A DNA stretch of 47,641 nucleotides from an uncultured Alphaproteobacteria bacterium (GCA_944393715.1 CALYBB010000024.1:1-47641); one strand, 5' to 3'. Shown: positions 24,470-32,178, counted from the stretch's first letter. Made by a program: numbers and translations. Notes: a model not told the origin generated them from the sequence alone.

Positions 24470-24949
24470 TCAACTTTTAGTATATGTTTCGATAATGCGA
24501 TCCAGACCACGGCACAAATCTATCCGGCATAAAAAATAAAAATATGTTTTTTGGCGTTCGCTAAGCTGCGGAGGAACTATCGGCTCTTTTTCCTCAAGAC
24601 AGACGCGCCTGACAACCGGCCAAAATTCTGGTGGAACCGAGCGGACAGCTCGACGATAGCGATTTTGGGCATCTAGCGATTCCATACTTTCGTTTTTAAC
24701 AGACGAATCGATTTTGTCGTTAAAAATAAATCCTGAATGTAACTTAAAGCGATTCGCCAGATGATAATCCAGCATAAATTTTAAACCAAAACGCAGTCTA
24801 TCATCTGCACCGTAGCGTGAATTTTTGAGTTCCAGCCATCCTTTGTTGTGCCAAATTTCCAGCAGTGTTTGCTTATAAAAACAACCGTTTTTTTTGATCA
24901 AACCTTTGGCTAAAGCATCCTCTCTGTCGGTGTATTGCTTGTGTTTCAT
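24470..24949 (-). CDS. Phage regulatory protein, DUF6456-like C-terminus
   Basis: A 159-aa basic protein. The C-terminal half (NRYRRAVRSVPPEFWPVVRR, VCLEEKEPI, QKTYFYFLCRIDLCRGLDRI) resembles the DUF6456 domain of alphaproteobacterial prophages, a short helical region related to phage late-gene regulators. The N-terminus (LIKKNGCFYKQTLLEIWHNK) is unfamiliar. Promoter and operators lie just upstream, shared with the divergent repressor, so repression in the lysogen and a role in switching on late genes are plausible. Tentative. Confidence 0.5.
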   Translation of the reverse strand: MKHKQYTDREDALAKGLIKKNGCFYKQTLLEIWHNKGWLELKNSRYGADDRLRFGLKFMLDYHLANRFKLHSGFIFNDKIDSSVKNESMESLDAQNRYRRAVRSVPPEFWPVVRRVCLEEKEPIVPPQLSERQKTYFYFLCRIDLCRGLDRIIETYTKS

Positions 24950-24967
24950 TTTCGAGCCCCTCCTATT

Positions 24968-25003
24968 ATTGTATTATTACAATGCTTGCCGGTGTAAAGT
25001 CAA
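24968..25003 (-). promoter_or_regulatory. Leftward phage promoter with operator
   Basis: On the minus strand TTGACT (25003-24998) and TAATAA (24979-24974) are 18 nt apart. A perfect inverted repeat ATTGTA-TTAT-TACAAT (24968-24983) covers the -10 box, a good position for repression by the divergent repressor. Confidence 0.6.
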
Positions 25004-25030
25004 TGTAAATTTTTAAAAGAACAAAACCTG

Positions 25031-25059
25031 TTTACAAAGTTGTAAAATTGCCATATAGT
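25031..25059 (+). promoter_or_regulatory. Promoter of the repressor gene with autoregulatory operator
   Basis: TTTACA (25031-25036) and TATAGT (25054-25059) are 17 nt apart. The palindrome TTTACAA-AG-TTGTAAA (25031-25046) overlaps the -35 box and shares the TTGTA/TACAA half-site with the operator at 24968. Confidence 0.65.
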
Positions 25060-25095
25060 TCTCTTGTGTTTTAACGGTGTTTGGGAGTGTGTTTG

Positions 25096-25800
25096 ATGGA
25101 TAAGCTGCAGCAGGTTAGAAATTTTTTAGAAAAAACAGTCAAAGAAAAGGGTATCAGCCTGAATGCTCTTTCGCTGCAAATAGGCAAAAATTCCACTTAT
25201 TTGTTCCATTTTATTAAAAGACATTCGCCCAAGCGTTTGGATGAAAATACTCGCAGAAAACTCGCCAAAATACTTGATGTCTCAGAGCAGGATTTGTGTG
25301 ATTTTCCACTGCCGTCGACTTTGATACAAGACAAGCTCGATACTATTTCCAGTTTATTCAATCTGGGAAAAAACAAAACGGAATCCTTGCTCTCTTTTGA
25401 TGTTATTGATATGGATGCCTCAGGAAGAGGACGTTTTGAGCAATTAAAAAAGAATGTTATTGGTCAAATTTTAATGACGCCGAAAACGGCTGCTGTTTAT
25501 ACGCAGACAAAACCTGAATATATCAAGATTCTAAAAGCTTCCGGAGAAGCCATGGTTCCCACCATCAATCCCGGAGATATGCTCTGGCTTGATACATCGT
25601 GCAGCACGCCTTCGGCTGATGGGATATATCTTTTGAATGCCGGAAGCGATGTTTTGATCCGGCGACTGCAAATTAATCCTTTTGATAAATCTATTGATGT
25701 TTCTTCCGACAATAAAGCTTATCGTTCGTGGACGATTGCCGACTATAAGAAACTTGATATTTGCGGTAAGATTATTTTTGTTTCGCACCGACTGACTTAA
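25096..25800 (+). CDS. XRE-type phage repressor with catalytically inactive S24 domain
   Basis: The ATG at 25096 has GGGAG 9 nt upstream (the frame opens at 25081); 234 aa. An N-terminal HTH (about 10-65, GISLNALSLQIGKNSTYLFH) is followed by a LexA/CI-type domain. The nucleophile motif, normally GDSMxPT, reads GEAMVPT with Ala at 152, and the general-base Lys of VKRLQ is Arg (IRRLQ, R189). The expected Ala-Gly scissile bond region reads DASGRG. The domain can still dimerise but probably cannot cleave itself in the SOS response. Divergent from the phage early gene with two palindromic operators between. Confidence 0.85.
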   Translation: MDKLQQVRNFLEKTVKEKGISLNALSLQIGKNSTYLFHFIKRHSPKRLDENTRRKLAKILDVSEQDLCDFPLPSTLIQDKLDTISSLFNLGKNKTESLLSFDVIDMDASGRGRFEQLKKNVIGQILMTPKTAAVYTQTKPEYIKILKASGEAMVPTINPGDMLWLDTSCSTPSADGIYLLNAGSDVLIRRLQINPFDKSIDVSSDNKAYRSWTIADYKKLDICGKIIFVSHRLT

Positions 25801-25903
25801 AGTCAATTCTTAATTATCCACGCATATTGTAAAAAGACATTGCTATATTGACTTTGTATTCTTTTTGCTGTTTATTGTTGTATATTAACAACGGAAAAAT
25901 ACA

Positions 25904-26164
25904 ATGACTGATGAGCAATTAACTTTTATTCTTAATACTGTTTTTTTTGATTTTGAAGATAATATCTTTGTCAATGACGGGGTTTGGCCGCGCAAAGTCA
26001 ATCTGATTTTTGCCTTTGCCGACTACATTGAAGAAATGACCGATGCCGAAATCGCCTATTATCTTGAAACCGAAAACCCAAAACTGATTGAAAAATTTCG
26101 CCTGACAGCACGAAAAGGGATTGAACTCTGGCTTAAGCAAAATATGAAAACGCTGATGATGTAG
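25904..26164 (+). CDS. Hypothetical protein, 86 aa
   Basis: A small acidic helical protein (MTDEQLTFILNTVFFDFEDN, then AFADYIEEMTDAEIAYYLE and a KLIEKFRLTARKGIELWLKQ helix). No known domain, no membrane segment. A TTGACT at about 25849 may be its -35 box. It could be the last gene of the phage region or the first chromosomal gene after it; nothing in the sequence decides. Confidence 0.5.
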   Translation: MTDEQLTFILNTVFFDFEDNIFVNDGVWPRKVNLIFAFADYIEEMTDAEIAYYLETENPKLIEKFRLTARKGIELWLKQNMKTLMM

Positions 26165-26183
26165 CCCAAAACAAAAAAAGCGA

Positions 26184-26514
26184 TTACCGACCTTTTCCGC
26201 CTAACATTTTGAGCTTTATTTTCTTTATTTGTTCATCGTTCAGCAGGATATTTTTACGTTCGACTTTTTGAGCTATTTTTTTGCGTAATTTGTGATGCTG
26301 CCATCAGGCTCCCCATGGCAGCTTTGTTCTCAGTAGTTTCTGTTGATTTTCCTTTGAGCTGCAATATTGTTGATATGCTCAGCAATAATAAGCAGCCGGC
26401 ACAAAGCAGCAGACTTATAATAAAATAATGTTTATAAGCCGCTGCCAATGCTGTCAAGGATATGACCAGAGTAACGAAACGTATTGCCCGCATATTTACA
26501 AACTGTTCAGCCAT
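26184..26514 (-). pseudogene. Two-helix membrane protein interrupted at an A7 run (frameshift)
   Basis: The frame from 26514 starts MAEQFVNMRAIRFVTLVISL and has two membrane spans (about 11-28, 30-48), then a soluble tail, stopping at 26254. At the seven-A run (26276-26282 on the minus strand) one base fewer gives a continuous, sensible basic tail, QKIAQKVERKNILLND then EQIKKIKLKMLGGKGR, ending at 26184. Transcriptional slippage on A7 could produce both forms; decay or an assembly error is equally possible. The start overlaps the end of the flavodoxin gene. Confidence 0.55.
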
Positions 26515-27113
26515 ATGGCTATTTTGTTGTCAACCTGAGCGCTGTATTTATCTGGCAGATTGTTAAATGAGGCGCCCTTTCCTATTTTGGCATTTTTGGC
26601 TTTTGAGGCAAAATCTTCAAAAAAAGTGCCGTAGTTGCTGCCCTGCGTCGAAAAAGGAACAACCTTTTTACCGCCGAAATCGGCCTGCCGCAAAAATGAC
26701 AACACCGGTGTTGCTATCGTATACCACCAAACCGGCGCGCCGACAAACACTGTGTCGTATTTTGAAAAATCGGGCAACGCACCTGCCAACCCAGGGTAAT
26801 TTTCAGTTTTGAGCTGCCGGCGCAAAGTCAGATAATACCATGGTGTTGTATTTAATTTTTCTTTGGTCTTTATTTCATAAATATCAGCTCTGGCTTTTGA
26901 TGCAATACGTTCGGCAATATCCTTTGTGTGTCCGCTCAATGAATAATAAACCACCAAAACCCGCCCCAGATTTTTGGTTATGCCAACCGGAGCTCCGGCA
27001 TAGGGCGCCATTTCTTTTGCATTTTTTTGCGCAACGCGCCACAAATGGACACCGCCGGCGGCTAATCCGATGACGACTGCGGTCAGCAATATACAGAGCA
27101 AATATCTGAGCAT
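26496..27113 (-). CDS. Membrane-anchored flavodoxin-fold protein
   Basis: From the ATG at 27113 (GAGGAG ahead; the frame opens at 27143) the protein is 205 aa. An N-terminal transmembrane helix (LLCILLTAVVIGLAAGGVHL) precedes a flavodoxin domain: FMN phosphate loop VVYYSLSGHTKDIAERIA, the VFVGAPVWWYTIATPVLSFL segment and PFSTQGSNYGTFF. Membrane-tethered flavodoxins are expected to carry electrons to membrane or periplasmic redox partners, or to act as quinone reductases. Related to the soluble one at 35262-35744. Confidence 0.82.
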   Translation of the reverse strand: MLRYLLCILLTAVVIGLAAGGVHLWRVAQKNAKEMAPYAGAPVGITKNLGRVLVVYYSLSGHTKDIAERIASKARADIYEIKTKEKLNTTPWYYLTLRRQLKTENYPGLAGALPDFSKYDTVFVGAPVWWYTIATPVLSFLRQADFGGKKVVPFSTQGSNYGTFFEDFASKAKNAKIGKGASFNNLPDKYSAQVDNKIAIWLNSL

Positions 27114-27220
27114 TATTTTCTCCTCTTTAGGGTTGAGAATCATTTATTGTTTTTTAAGAGTTACACGCCTATATTTAAAATTCAAGTGTTTTATTGCTCC
27201 AAAATTTTGAGAATCAAGAA

Positions 27221-27790
27221 ATGCTGGATAGAAGCCTTTGGTATCGTTTGTTTTGGCTTTTTAGGGCCAATGTCATTATCAGCTGTCTGGCCGTCGGCGG
27301 CGGTTATGTGATTATTCCATTAATAAAAAAGCAATTTATTGATGACAAAAGAGTTTTTTCTTTTGATGATTTGATGGAAATGGCCGCGGTGGCACAATCG
27401 GCGCCCGGCGCAATTGCGATTAACATGGCGGCTTTGACCGGTTACCGGATAGCCGGATTTATCGGCGCAGCGGTTAGCTGTGTGGGTTCCATTCTGCCGC
27501 CGCTGATCATTATGTCGGTTGTGGCGATTTGCTACGAACAGCTGGTTAATAATCCGCAGGTCAATGCCGCACTCAAAGGTATGACGGCAGCGATTGCAGC
27601 ACTTATGATCAATGTGGTGATTGATATGGGTAAAAATGTTGTCCGCAATAAAGAGGCGCTCGGCATTTTCTTGATGCTGGCGGTGTTTGCCGCAGCATTT
27701 GTCTTCAACGTTAATGCTATCTTGCTGATTATTGTTTCCGTAATTACTTATACCCTGTTTGTGCGAATCTGCCATAAAGACGGAGCTTAA
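27221..27790 (+). CDS. chrA: Chromate transporter, N-terminal half (short-chain ChrA)
   Basis: A five-to-six-span membrane protein of 189 aa from the ATG at 27221 (the frame opens with TTG at 27194). Family motifs: CLAVGGGYVIIPLIKKQF, AVAQSAPGAIAINMAALTGY, GYRIAGFIGAAVSCVGSILP. This half pairs with the next gene, 2 bp away, to form a complete ChrA-type carrier. Members of the family export chromate, but for half-size pairs the natural substrate is often unknown. Confidence 0.85.
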   Translation: MLDRSLWYRLFWLFRANVIISCLAVGGGYVIIPLIKKQFIDDKRVFSFDDLMEMAAVAQSAPGAIAINMAALTGYRIAGFIGAAVSCVGSILPPLIIMSVVAICYEQLVNNPQVNAALKGMTAAIAALMINVVIDMGKNVVRNKEALGIFLMLAVFAAAFVFNVNAILLIIVSVITYTLFVRICHKDGA

Positions 27791-27792
27791 AA

Positions 27793-28356
27793 ATGATGGA
27801 TACACTTATTGACCTGGCGATTAATTTTTGGAAAATCGGCACTTTCAGCATCGGCGGCGGTTATGCCATTATCGCGCTGATTGAAGATTTGCTGGTCGAT
27901 CAATATCATTGGCTAAGCTTAAAAGAATACACCGATATCATCACCATCTCGCAGATGACTCCGGGGCCTCTGGCCATTAATGCCTCAAGTTTTACTGGAC
28001 TTAAAGTTGCCGGATTTTTAGGCGCGATCGTAGCAACCGTCAGCTGTGTGATTTCAGGATTTGTTATCTCGTTGGTCTGTTATGTGTTTTTTAACCATCA
28101 CCGCGACAACAACACTGTGATGACTGTTTTGCGCGGGCTCAAATCCATCGCTACGGGGCTTATCGGTGCGGCCGGTAGCGGGATTCTGCTGCTGGCGCTG
28201 ACCGGACATAATAAACTGAGTTTTACCGTTGCTCAATTTGATATCTGGGCTTTTTTTATTGCTGTCGGTTCTTTTATTTTGCTGCGGCGGTTTAAAATCG
28301 GACCGGTATGGATTATGCTGATAAGTGCCGTTGTCGGACTGGCCGTATATGCTTAA
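27793..28356 (+). CDS. chrA: Chromate transporter, C-terminal half (short-chain ChrA)
   Basis: The partner half, 187 aa, with the same duplicated pattern: WKIGTFSIGGGYAIIALIED, ISQMTPGPLAINASSFTGLK, GFLGAIVATVSCVISGFVIS. The start codon follows the upstream stop by 2 bp, so the halves are translated together as a heterodimer. A bidirectional terminator follows. Confidence 0.85.
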   Translation: MMDTLIDLAINFWKIGTFSIGGGYAIIALIEDLLVDQYHWLSLKEYTDIITISQMTPGPLAINASSFTGLKVAGFLGAIVATVSCVISGFVISLVCYVFFNHHRDNNTVMTVLRGLKSIATGLIGAAGSGILLLALTGHNKLSFTVAQFDIWAFFIAVGSFILLRRFKIGPVWIMLISAVVGLAVYA

Positions 28357-28360
28357 AACA

Positions 28361-28393
28361 AAAGCGCCCTCTTTATTCAAGAGGGGCACTTTA
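28361..28393. terminator. Bidirectional terminator between chrA and hsp20
   Basis: A GCGCCCTCTT / AAGAGGGGC hairpin has T residues on both sides on the respective strands and lies between convergent genes. Confidence 0.8.
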
Positions 28394-28411
28394 TCGTTTT
28401 GAATCAAACAA

Positions 28412-28891
28412 TTATTTGTGGCTGATGGAAATTTTTTTCTTTTTGCCCTGTTCGTTTTGCGATTTCGGGAACAAAACTTTTAAGACACCGTCTTTGTAAT
28501 CGGCTTTGGCGTCATCAAACTTCAGATCCCACGGCAGCGGAATTGTCCGTTTGAAGGAGCCGTAAGAAAACTCGGAGAAATAACTTCCCTTGCGGTTTTC
28601 TTTCTTTTCCTGTTTCTTTTCGCCGCTGATGGTTAAGTAGCCGTCGGAAGAAACTTCCAAATCAATGTTGTTTTCCGGAATTCCCGGCATTTCAGCCGAA
28701 ACGACAACATCGTTTTCGTTCTCCTCAACTTCGACTTTGGGCATGCTCTGGCGCAGGGCTGCCGGCGCTTCCAACGGCAGATCGAGCATATTGCCGAAAA
28801 AGCTGTTGATCAGATCACTAAACTCATTATTAAAACCATAACGCAGCGGTGTGTTGTGGCGTTCTTTACGATTCATAATTTCGTTTGACAT
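28412..28891 (-). CDS. Hsp20 / alpha-crystallin small heat shock protein
   Basis: From the ATG at 28891 (AGGAG 7 nt upstream; the frame opens at 28924) the protein is 159 aa. The alpha-crystallin domain (about 55-150) contains VEVEENENDVVVSAEMPGIP, DLEVSSDGYLTISGEKKQEK, FSYGSFKRTIPLPWDLKFDD and ADYKDGVLKVLFPK. It is an ATP-independent holdase that keeps unfolding proteins soluble in the cytoplasm. A heat-shock promoter precedes it. C-terminal Lys-rich tail. Confidence 0.92.
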   Translation of the reverse strand: MSNEIMNRKERHNTPLRYGFNNEFSDLINSFFGNMLDLPLEAPAALRQSMPKVEVEENENDVVVSAEMPGIPENNIDLEVSSDGYLTISGEKKQEKKENRKGSYFSEFSYGSFKRTIPLPWDLKFDDAKADYKDGVLKVLFPKSQNEQGKKKKISISHK

Positions 28892-28940
28892 TTTCAATCT
28901 CCTTTTTAATCCGTTATTTGACATCTTTTGCTATAGAATC

Positions 28941-28969
28941 AGTTAGGAAGTCTGTTTGGCAGATTCAAG
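28941..28969 (-). promoter_or_regulatory. RpoH (sigma-32) promoter of hsp20
   Basis: On the minus strand CTTG (28969-28966), an 18-nt spacer and CCTAACT (28947-28941) fit the alphaproteobacterial RpoH consensus CTTG-N17/18-CYTATNT in six of seven -10 bases. Confidence 0.7.
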
Positions 28970-29015
28970 AGATTTGAAAAAAATTTTATTCTTTATTCAA
29001 ATCCTGAAAAATCTA

Positions 29016-29028
29016 TTGACTTAGAGTA
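29016..29028 (+). promoter_or_regulatory. Half of a MerR-type promoter/operator
   Basis: TTGACTTAGAGTA is identical to the -35 and left half-operator of the MerR-type promoter at 36859-36889, but the right half is missing; the sequence continues with GGCGCC. Confidence 0.45.
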
Positions 29029-29043
29029 GGCGCCGATTTGGAG

Positions 29044-29250
29044 ATGAAGGAGATTAGAAAGCTTCTGGAAAAAGAAGGCGTGGCGTATTCTGATGGCGGG
29101 TATTCGTGGAGGGACAAGCCTTCAACTTCTGCATATAAAGAAAAAATTGAGGAAGCTGTCAAATCCGGAAAGACACCGGTTTTTGTTGGGTTGGCTGTTG
29201 ATTCGCCTGTTCCGGAAAACACAGTTAATGTGGATCATCATAATGAATAA
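29044..29250 (+). pseudogene. Truncated N-terminus of a DHH-like phosphoesterase or related protein
   Basis: From the ATG at 29044 a 68-residue product starts MKEIRKLLEKEGVAYSDGGY and ends FVGLAVDSPVPEN, TVNVDHHNE then stop. An alternating beta/alpha start and a DHH motif at the end of a strand look like the beginning of a DHH-type phosphohydrolase, but the rest is missing. The convergent gene's 3' end begins 19 bp later. A real small protein is also possible. Confidence 0.4.
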
Positions 29251-29268
29251 GATGGTTGAAATCATATA

Positions 29269-30678
29269 TTACGATGCCGTGCGGTCAGCCGATTTGGCCC
29301 ATACAGGGCTTGTCCGGACTTCTGCTACCGCGTTAGCCGGTTTCGGACGCAGTTTTGCAATTGGCTCAGGTTCAGGAATATCCAAAGATACTCTGCGCGC
29401 ATGTTTGGGATTCATATCGCCGTTTGGCGCCCGTAAAATGCCATTGTCTTTTTCGGCATAGAGCCTAATCATATTTTTGCGGTCGTCTTTGTGTAAATCG
29501 TCATGCAAAATGCCGCCGATGACCATTTCCATATTTGATATATCGTTTATGGTAAAGCGGTCTGTCGGATCAGGAAGCATGGCATGGTATTTTTCGGGAA
29601 TTTTATGGTGAATGGAAATATGTTTTTTGGCAATTTCGTCCTGACGCAACTCGTTGGCGGTTTTGTAGTCTCTTTCCTCAGACGGCGACAGCAGCGCTAA
29701 TTTCGGAAGATCGTTTTTACCTAACTTCAACGACTTAATCCACGAACTAATGTTGGTTTTAATATAATTTTCTTTGCTGCTGTTTTTATCCGGATTGGCC
29801 GATTGGTTTTTGTAAAACCATAAACCTTCTGCCACTGCGGTATACGCCTGCTTTGCCGTCTGCCGAATTGTTTCATCAGACAGCGACGGATTGCCGCTAA
29901 GTTCGCGGAGGCGAACGTAGTAGGCATTGTCAACAATTGACGGATTGTGATGCAGATTTTCGCCAAGTCCCAGCAAAGTCCCCATCATTTTTAAAAATTT
30001 CTTTTTGCTGTTTTCATCGGTATTGAAATGCTTACGCAATTCGTTATTAACTTTCTCATTTTCCGGAGCGTAAATGTCTATGCTTCCGGCGGCGGCTATC
30101 TGACTTTCGATTGAGGCAGCATTTGGGGCAATCAGCGGGTGTTCTTTGCGGGTTGCTTTATAAACAGCATAATCCGCTGACATATTTTCGCGCAGTTTTA
30201 TGGCGTTGCCGCGTTTGGGGTTATCAATAATCTTTTGCAAATCGCCGAGGCTGTTCTTCTTTAAGAAATCGGCAAAATCTTTTTCGGCTCTCGGGTCTGC
30301 AAATAAATTTCTCAATGAAGCTAATTGCTCATCACGGGCGTGTAAAGCTTTGCCGCGTATAATTGCCAGTAATTCGTCATCGTTTTTGAGGCTGCTGTTT
30401 TCATCCAAAACGCCGGCTTGCTGCAATTTAACCTCGGCGGCGACGCCTTCATCAAAAAATCTATCGTCTTCAAAGGCTTTTAGCTTTTTTTTCTGTAATT
30501 CAACCAGCTCGGCCTTATATTCTTTGAACGCTTCCGAATTTTTATCCAGCCCGTCGCAAAAATTGCAAATATCATAAATTTTTATCAGCCGGTTGGCATA
30601 ATAAATACGGTTAATCAGAGCCTGATAATTGCTGCCCGGCTGCGGGGAGGATTTTTTGGATTGTTTTTGCTGCGCCAT
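29269..30678 (-). CDS. Large helical protein with HNH-like nuclease C-terminus
   Basis: The ATG at 30678 follows AGGAG closely (the frame opens at 30771); 469 aa. The N-terminal 340 residues are charged and alpha-helical (LQKKKLKAFEDDRFFDEGVA and similar) with no known domain. The C-terminal part holds a GHH/HNH pattern: SIHHKIPEKYHA (H357, H358), ISNMEMVIGG (N382 region) and LHDDLHKDD (H392, H396), as in metal-dependent HNH nucleases. It then ends in a Pro-rich tail. It may be a nuclease effector such as a toxin or defence protein. No secretion signal or immunity gene is evident. Confidence 0.55.
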   Translation of the reverse strand: MAQQKQSKKSSPQPGSNYQALINRIYYANRLIKIYDICNFCDGLDKNSEAFKEYKAELVELQKKKLKAFEDDRFFDEGVAAEVKLQQAGVLDENSSLKNDDELLAIIRGKALHARDEQLASLRNLFADPRAEKDFADFLKKNSLGDLQKIIDNPKRGNAIKLRENMSADYAVYKATRKEHPLIAPNAASIESQIAAAGSIDIYAPENEKVNNELRKHFNTDENSKKKFLKMMGTLLGLGENLHHNPSIVDNAYYVRLRELSGNPSLSDETIRQTAKQAYTAVAEGLWFYKNQSANPDKNSSKENYIKTNISSWIKSLKLGKNDLPKLALLSPSEERDYKTANELRQDEIAKKHISIHHKIPEKYHAMLPDPTDRFTINDISNMEMVIGGILHDDLHKDDRKNMIRLYAEKDNGILRAPNGDMNPKHARRVSLDIPEPEPIAKLRPKPANAVAEVRTSPVWAKSADRTAS

Positions 30679-30836
30679 GGTATGCTCCTTTTGGATAAAA
30701 AAGCCATCGCTTTTGATATTTTTATTATAACTTTTCGGACAAAATTTGTCAATAAATGAAAATATTGACAAAACACGCGAATCGTGCTATGTTGTTTGCC
30801 GCTAAAATGATTATTAATTAAAATTATAAAAAAAAT

Positions 30837-31187
30837 ATGAAAGCTTTTGAATTTCTTAAGACCGTGTTCAATCTGCGCGGCAAAAAAATCTCCTGGGGGG
30901 TCATTGAGGTGTTGACATCAACAAAATGTGAGTATCGTGCCGGTCTCATCATCAAGGGCAGCAATCTGTTTGTTGACCTTTGCGAAAGGCGCTTTTACTC
31001 ACCGGTATCCCTGCCCGAGTTGAGCCGTCAGATTTATCCCGCACGTCGGGTGCCCTGCGGCAACAAGGTAACCTTTGAAGTTGTTGATAACAGTTTCAAA
31101 CACGTTACTTTGTCAAAAAATTTTATCAGGGACATCTATGGTGTCGCTTGGTACACTCCCGAGCTTGAGAACGAATACCTTCTTTAG
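30837..31187 (+). CDS. Hypothetical protein, 116 aa
   Basis: A basic beta-rich protein (MKAFEFLKTVFNLRGKKISW, then GVIEVLTSTKCEYRAGLIIK). No signal peptide or transmembrane helix. A good terminator follows its stop, which supports a real gene. No family recognised. It is divergent from the HNH-like gene. Confidence 0.5.
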   Translation: MKAFEFLKTVFNLRGKKISWGVIEVLTSTKCEYRAGLIIKGSNLFVDLCERRFYSPVSLPELSRQIYPARRVPCGNKVTFEVVDNSFKHVTLSKNFIRDIYGVAWYTPELENEYLL

Positions 31188-31202
31188 CCATAATATATTT
31201 TT

Positions 31203-31245
31203 GAAAACCGCGCTCCGCTTTGGCCGAGCACGGTTTTCTTTTTTT
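31203..31245 (+). terminator. Terminator of the 116-aa gene
   Basis: GAAAACCG-C-GCTC / GAGC-A-CGGTTTTC with a 10-nt loop is followed by TTTTTTT. Confidence 0.85.
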
Positions 31246-31254
31246 ATATACTGG

Positions 31255-31737
31255 TTATTTTTCCCGCGTCTCCAGCGCCGCCAGCAAATCACCGATGGTC
31301 AGTTCCGAAAACGGCTGCGGCGGAACATCTACCGGCGTCACGAGGCCGAAAACCGGCGAACCGGTTTGCCGCAGAGAAAGCGCCGCTCGGAATTGTGCGC
31401 TAAAAACCGCCGTGCGACAATGAGCCAGACCTTTTTTGCGACTCCAATAACGCGATGAATTGCCACCGGAAAGCGGGCTGCCGGTGATGGAGAAAAAATA
31501 TTTATCCTCCTGACGCCAGGCGGTTTGCTCCCAAAGCTGCAACAACTCGCCAACGGTCAATGATATTGACGACACATACAAAGGAAAGGCGCCGCAGCCT
31601 TTCAAGTGAATACGGCTTAATTCCGGCGTGGCCAAAATAAAATCCTGATGCCGCAAAATTAAATCCAGATGATTGAAAAATTCGTTTAAGTCATGATCGG
31701 CAGGATCTTCCGCCCGAGCAAAAAATTTAATTGTCAT
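31255..31737 (-). CDS. Hypothetical protein, 160 aa
   Basis: A mixed alpha/beta soluble protein with MTIKFFARAEDPADHDLNEF at the start, LYVSSISLTVGELLQLWEQ in the middle and a Pro-rich VTPVDVPPQPFSELTIGDLL end. No catalytic motif, signal or membrane span found. Start ATG at 31737 with AGGAG upstream. Its last bases run up to the T-run of the opposite gene's terminator. Unknown function. Confidence 0.5.
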   Translation of the reverse strand: MTIKFFARAEDPADHDLNEFFNHLDLILRHQDFILATPELSRIHLKGCGAFPLYVSSISLTVGELLQLWEQTAWRQEDKYFFSITGSPLSGGNSSRYWSRKKGLAHCRTAVFSAQFRAALSLRQTGSPVFGLVTPVDVPPQPFSELTIGDLLAALETREK

Positions 31738-31859
31738 AGCTAAATCTCCTTTTAGTCCTCTTAAAAGCGGGACAAGTCGGTTAATAAATCCACTTTTGCG
31801 TCATCTCAGACGATGACAAAGATTGTTTTAGCAACTTAAAGCTAAAATGTAAATTCTTT

Positions 31860-32144
31860 TTAAGACTTTATATAATTTATATAGTCAGAAAAGCGTGCCA
31901 AAACCTGCAGGCATTGTTGCCGCAAAGCGCTATCATCGGGCATAAATTCGGCCGATGACGCCAGTTTGGCAGCCAAAGAGCCGATAAGCTGCGGGTCGCG
32001 GACTTTGGCGATATTAATTCCCTCTTTTTGCAAAAGATAAGACGAGACCTTAGCGTAGGCCAGACGAACACTTGCGTCATCCGGCTTGCCCTGCCAGAAG
32101 TTCTCAAGATGCAAAAATTTTTCAAAAGACAAATCTTTTTCCAT
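31860..32144 (-). CDS. Small helical protein, divergent pair partner, 94 aa
   Basis: A hydrophilic all-helical protein (MEKDLSFEKFLHLENFWQGK, then AYAKVSSYLLQKEGINIAKV) with no known domain. It has a GGAGG ribosome-binding site and one of the best promoters in the window (TTGACA-17-TATACA). It is divergently paired with the 235-aa gene, sharing a 142-bp control region with palindromes; size and control suggest a regulator or antitoxin-like role, but nothing proves it. Confidence 0.5.
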   Translation of the reverse strand: MEKDLSFEKFLHLENFWQGKPDDASVRLAYAKVSSYLLQKEGINIAKVRDPQLIGSLAAKLASSAEFMPDDSALRQQCLQVLARFSDYINYIKS

Positions 32145-32178
32145 CTAATACCTCCGTAAAATTTATATTACGGTATAT

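Noticed and set aside
7917-26200. Attachment-site repeats at the phage module edges
   Set aside because: I compared sequence around 7880-7930 with 25800-26200 by eye and saw no shared run long enough to be an att core. The tRNA-Asp repeat lies outside and its two copies are both to the left.
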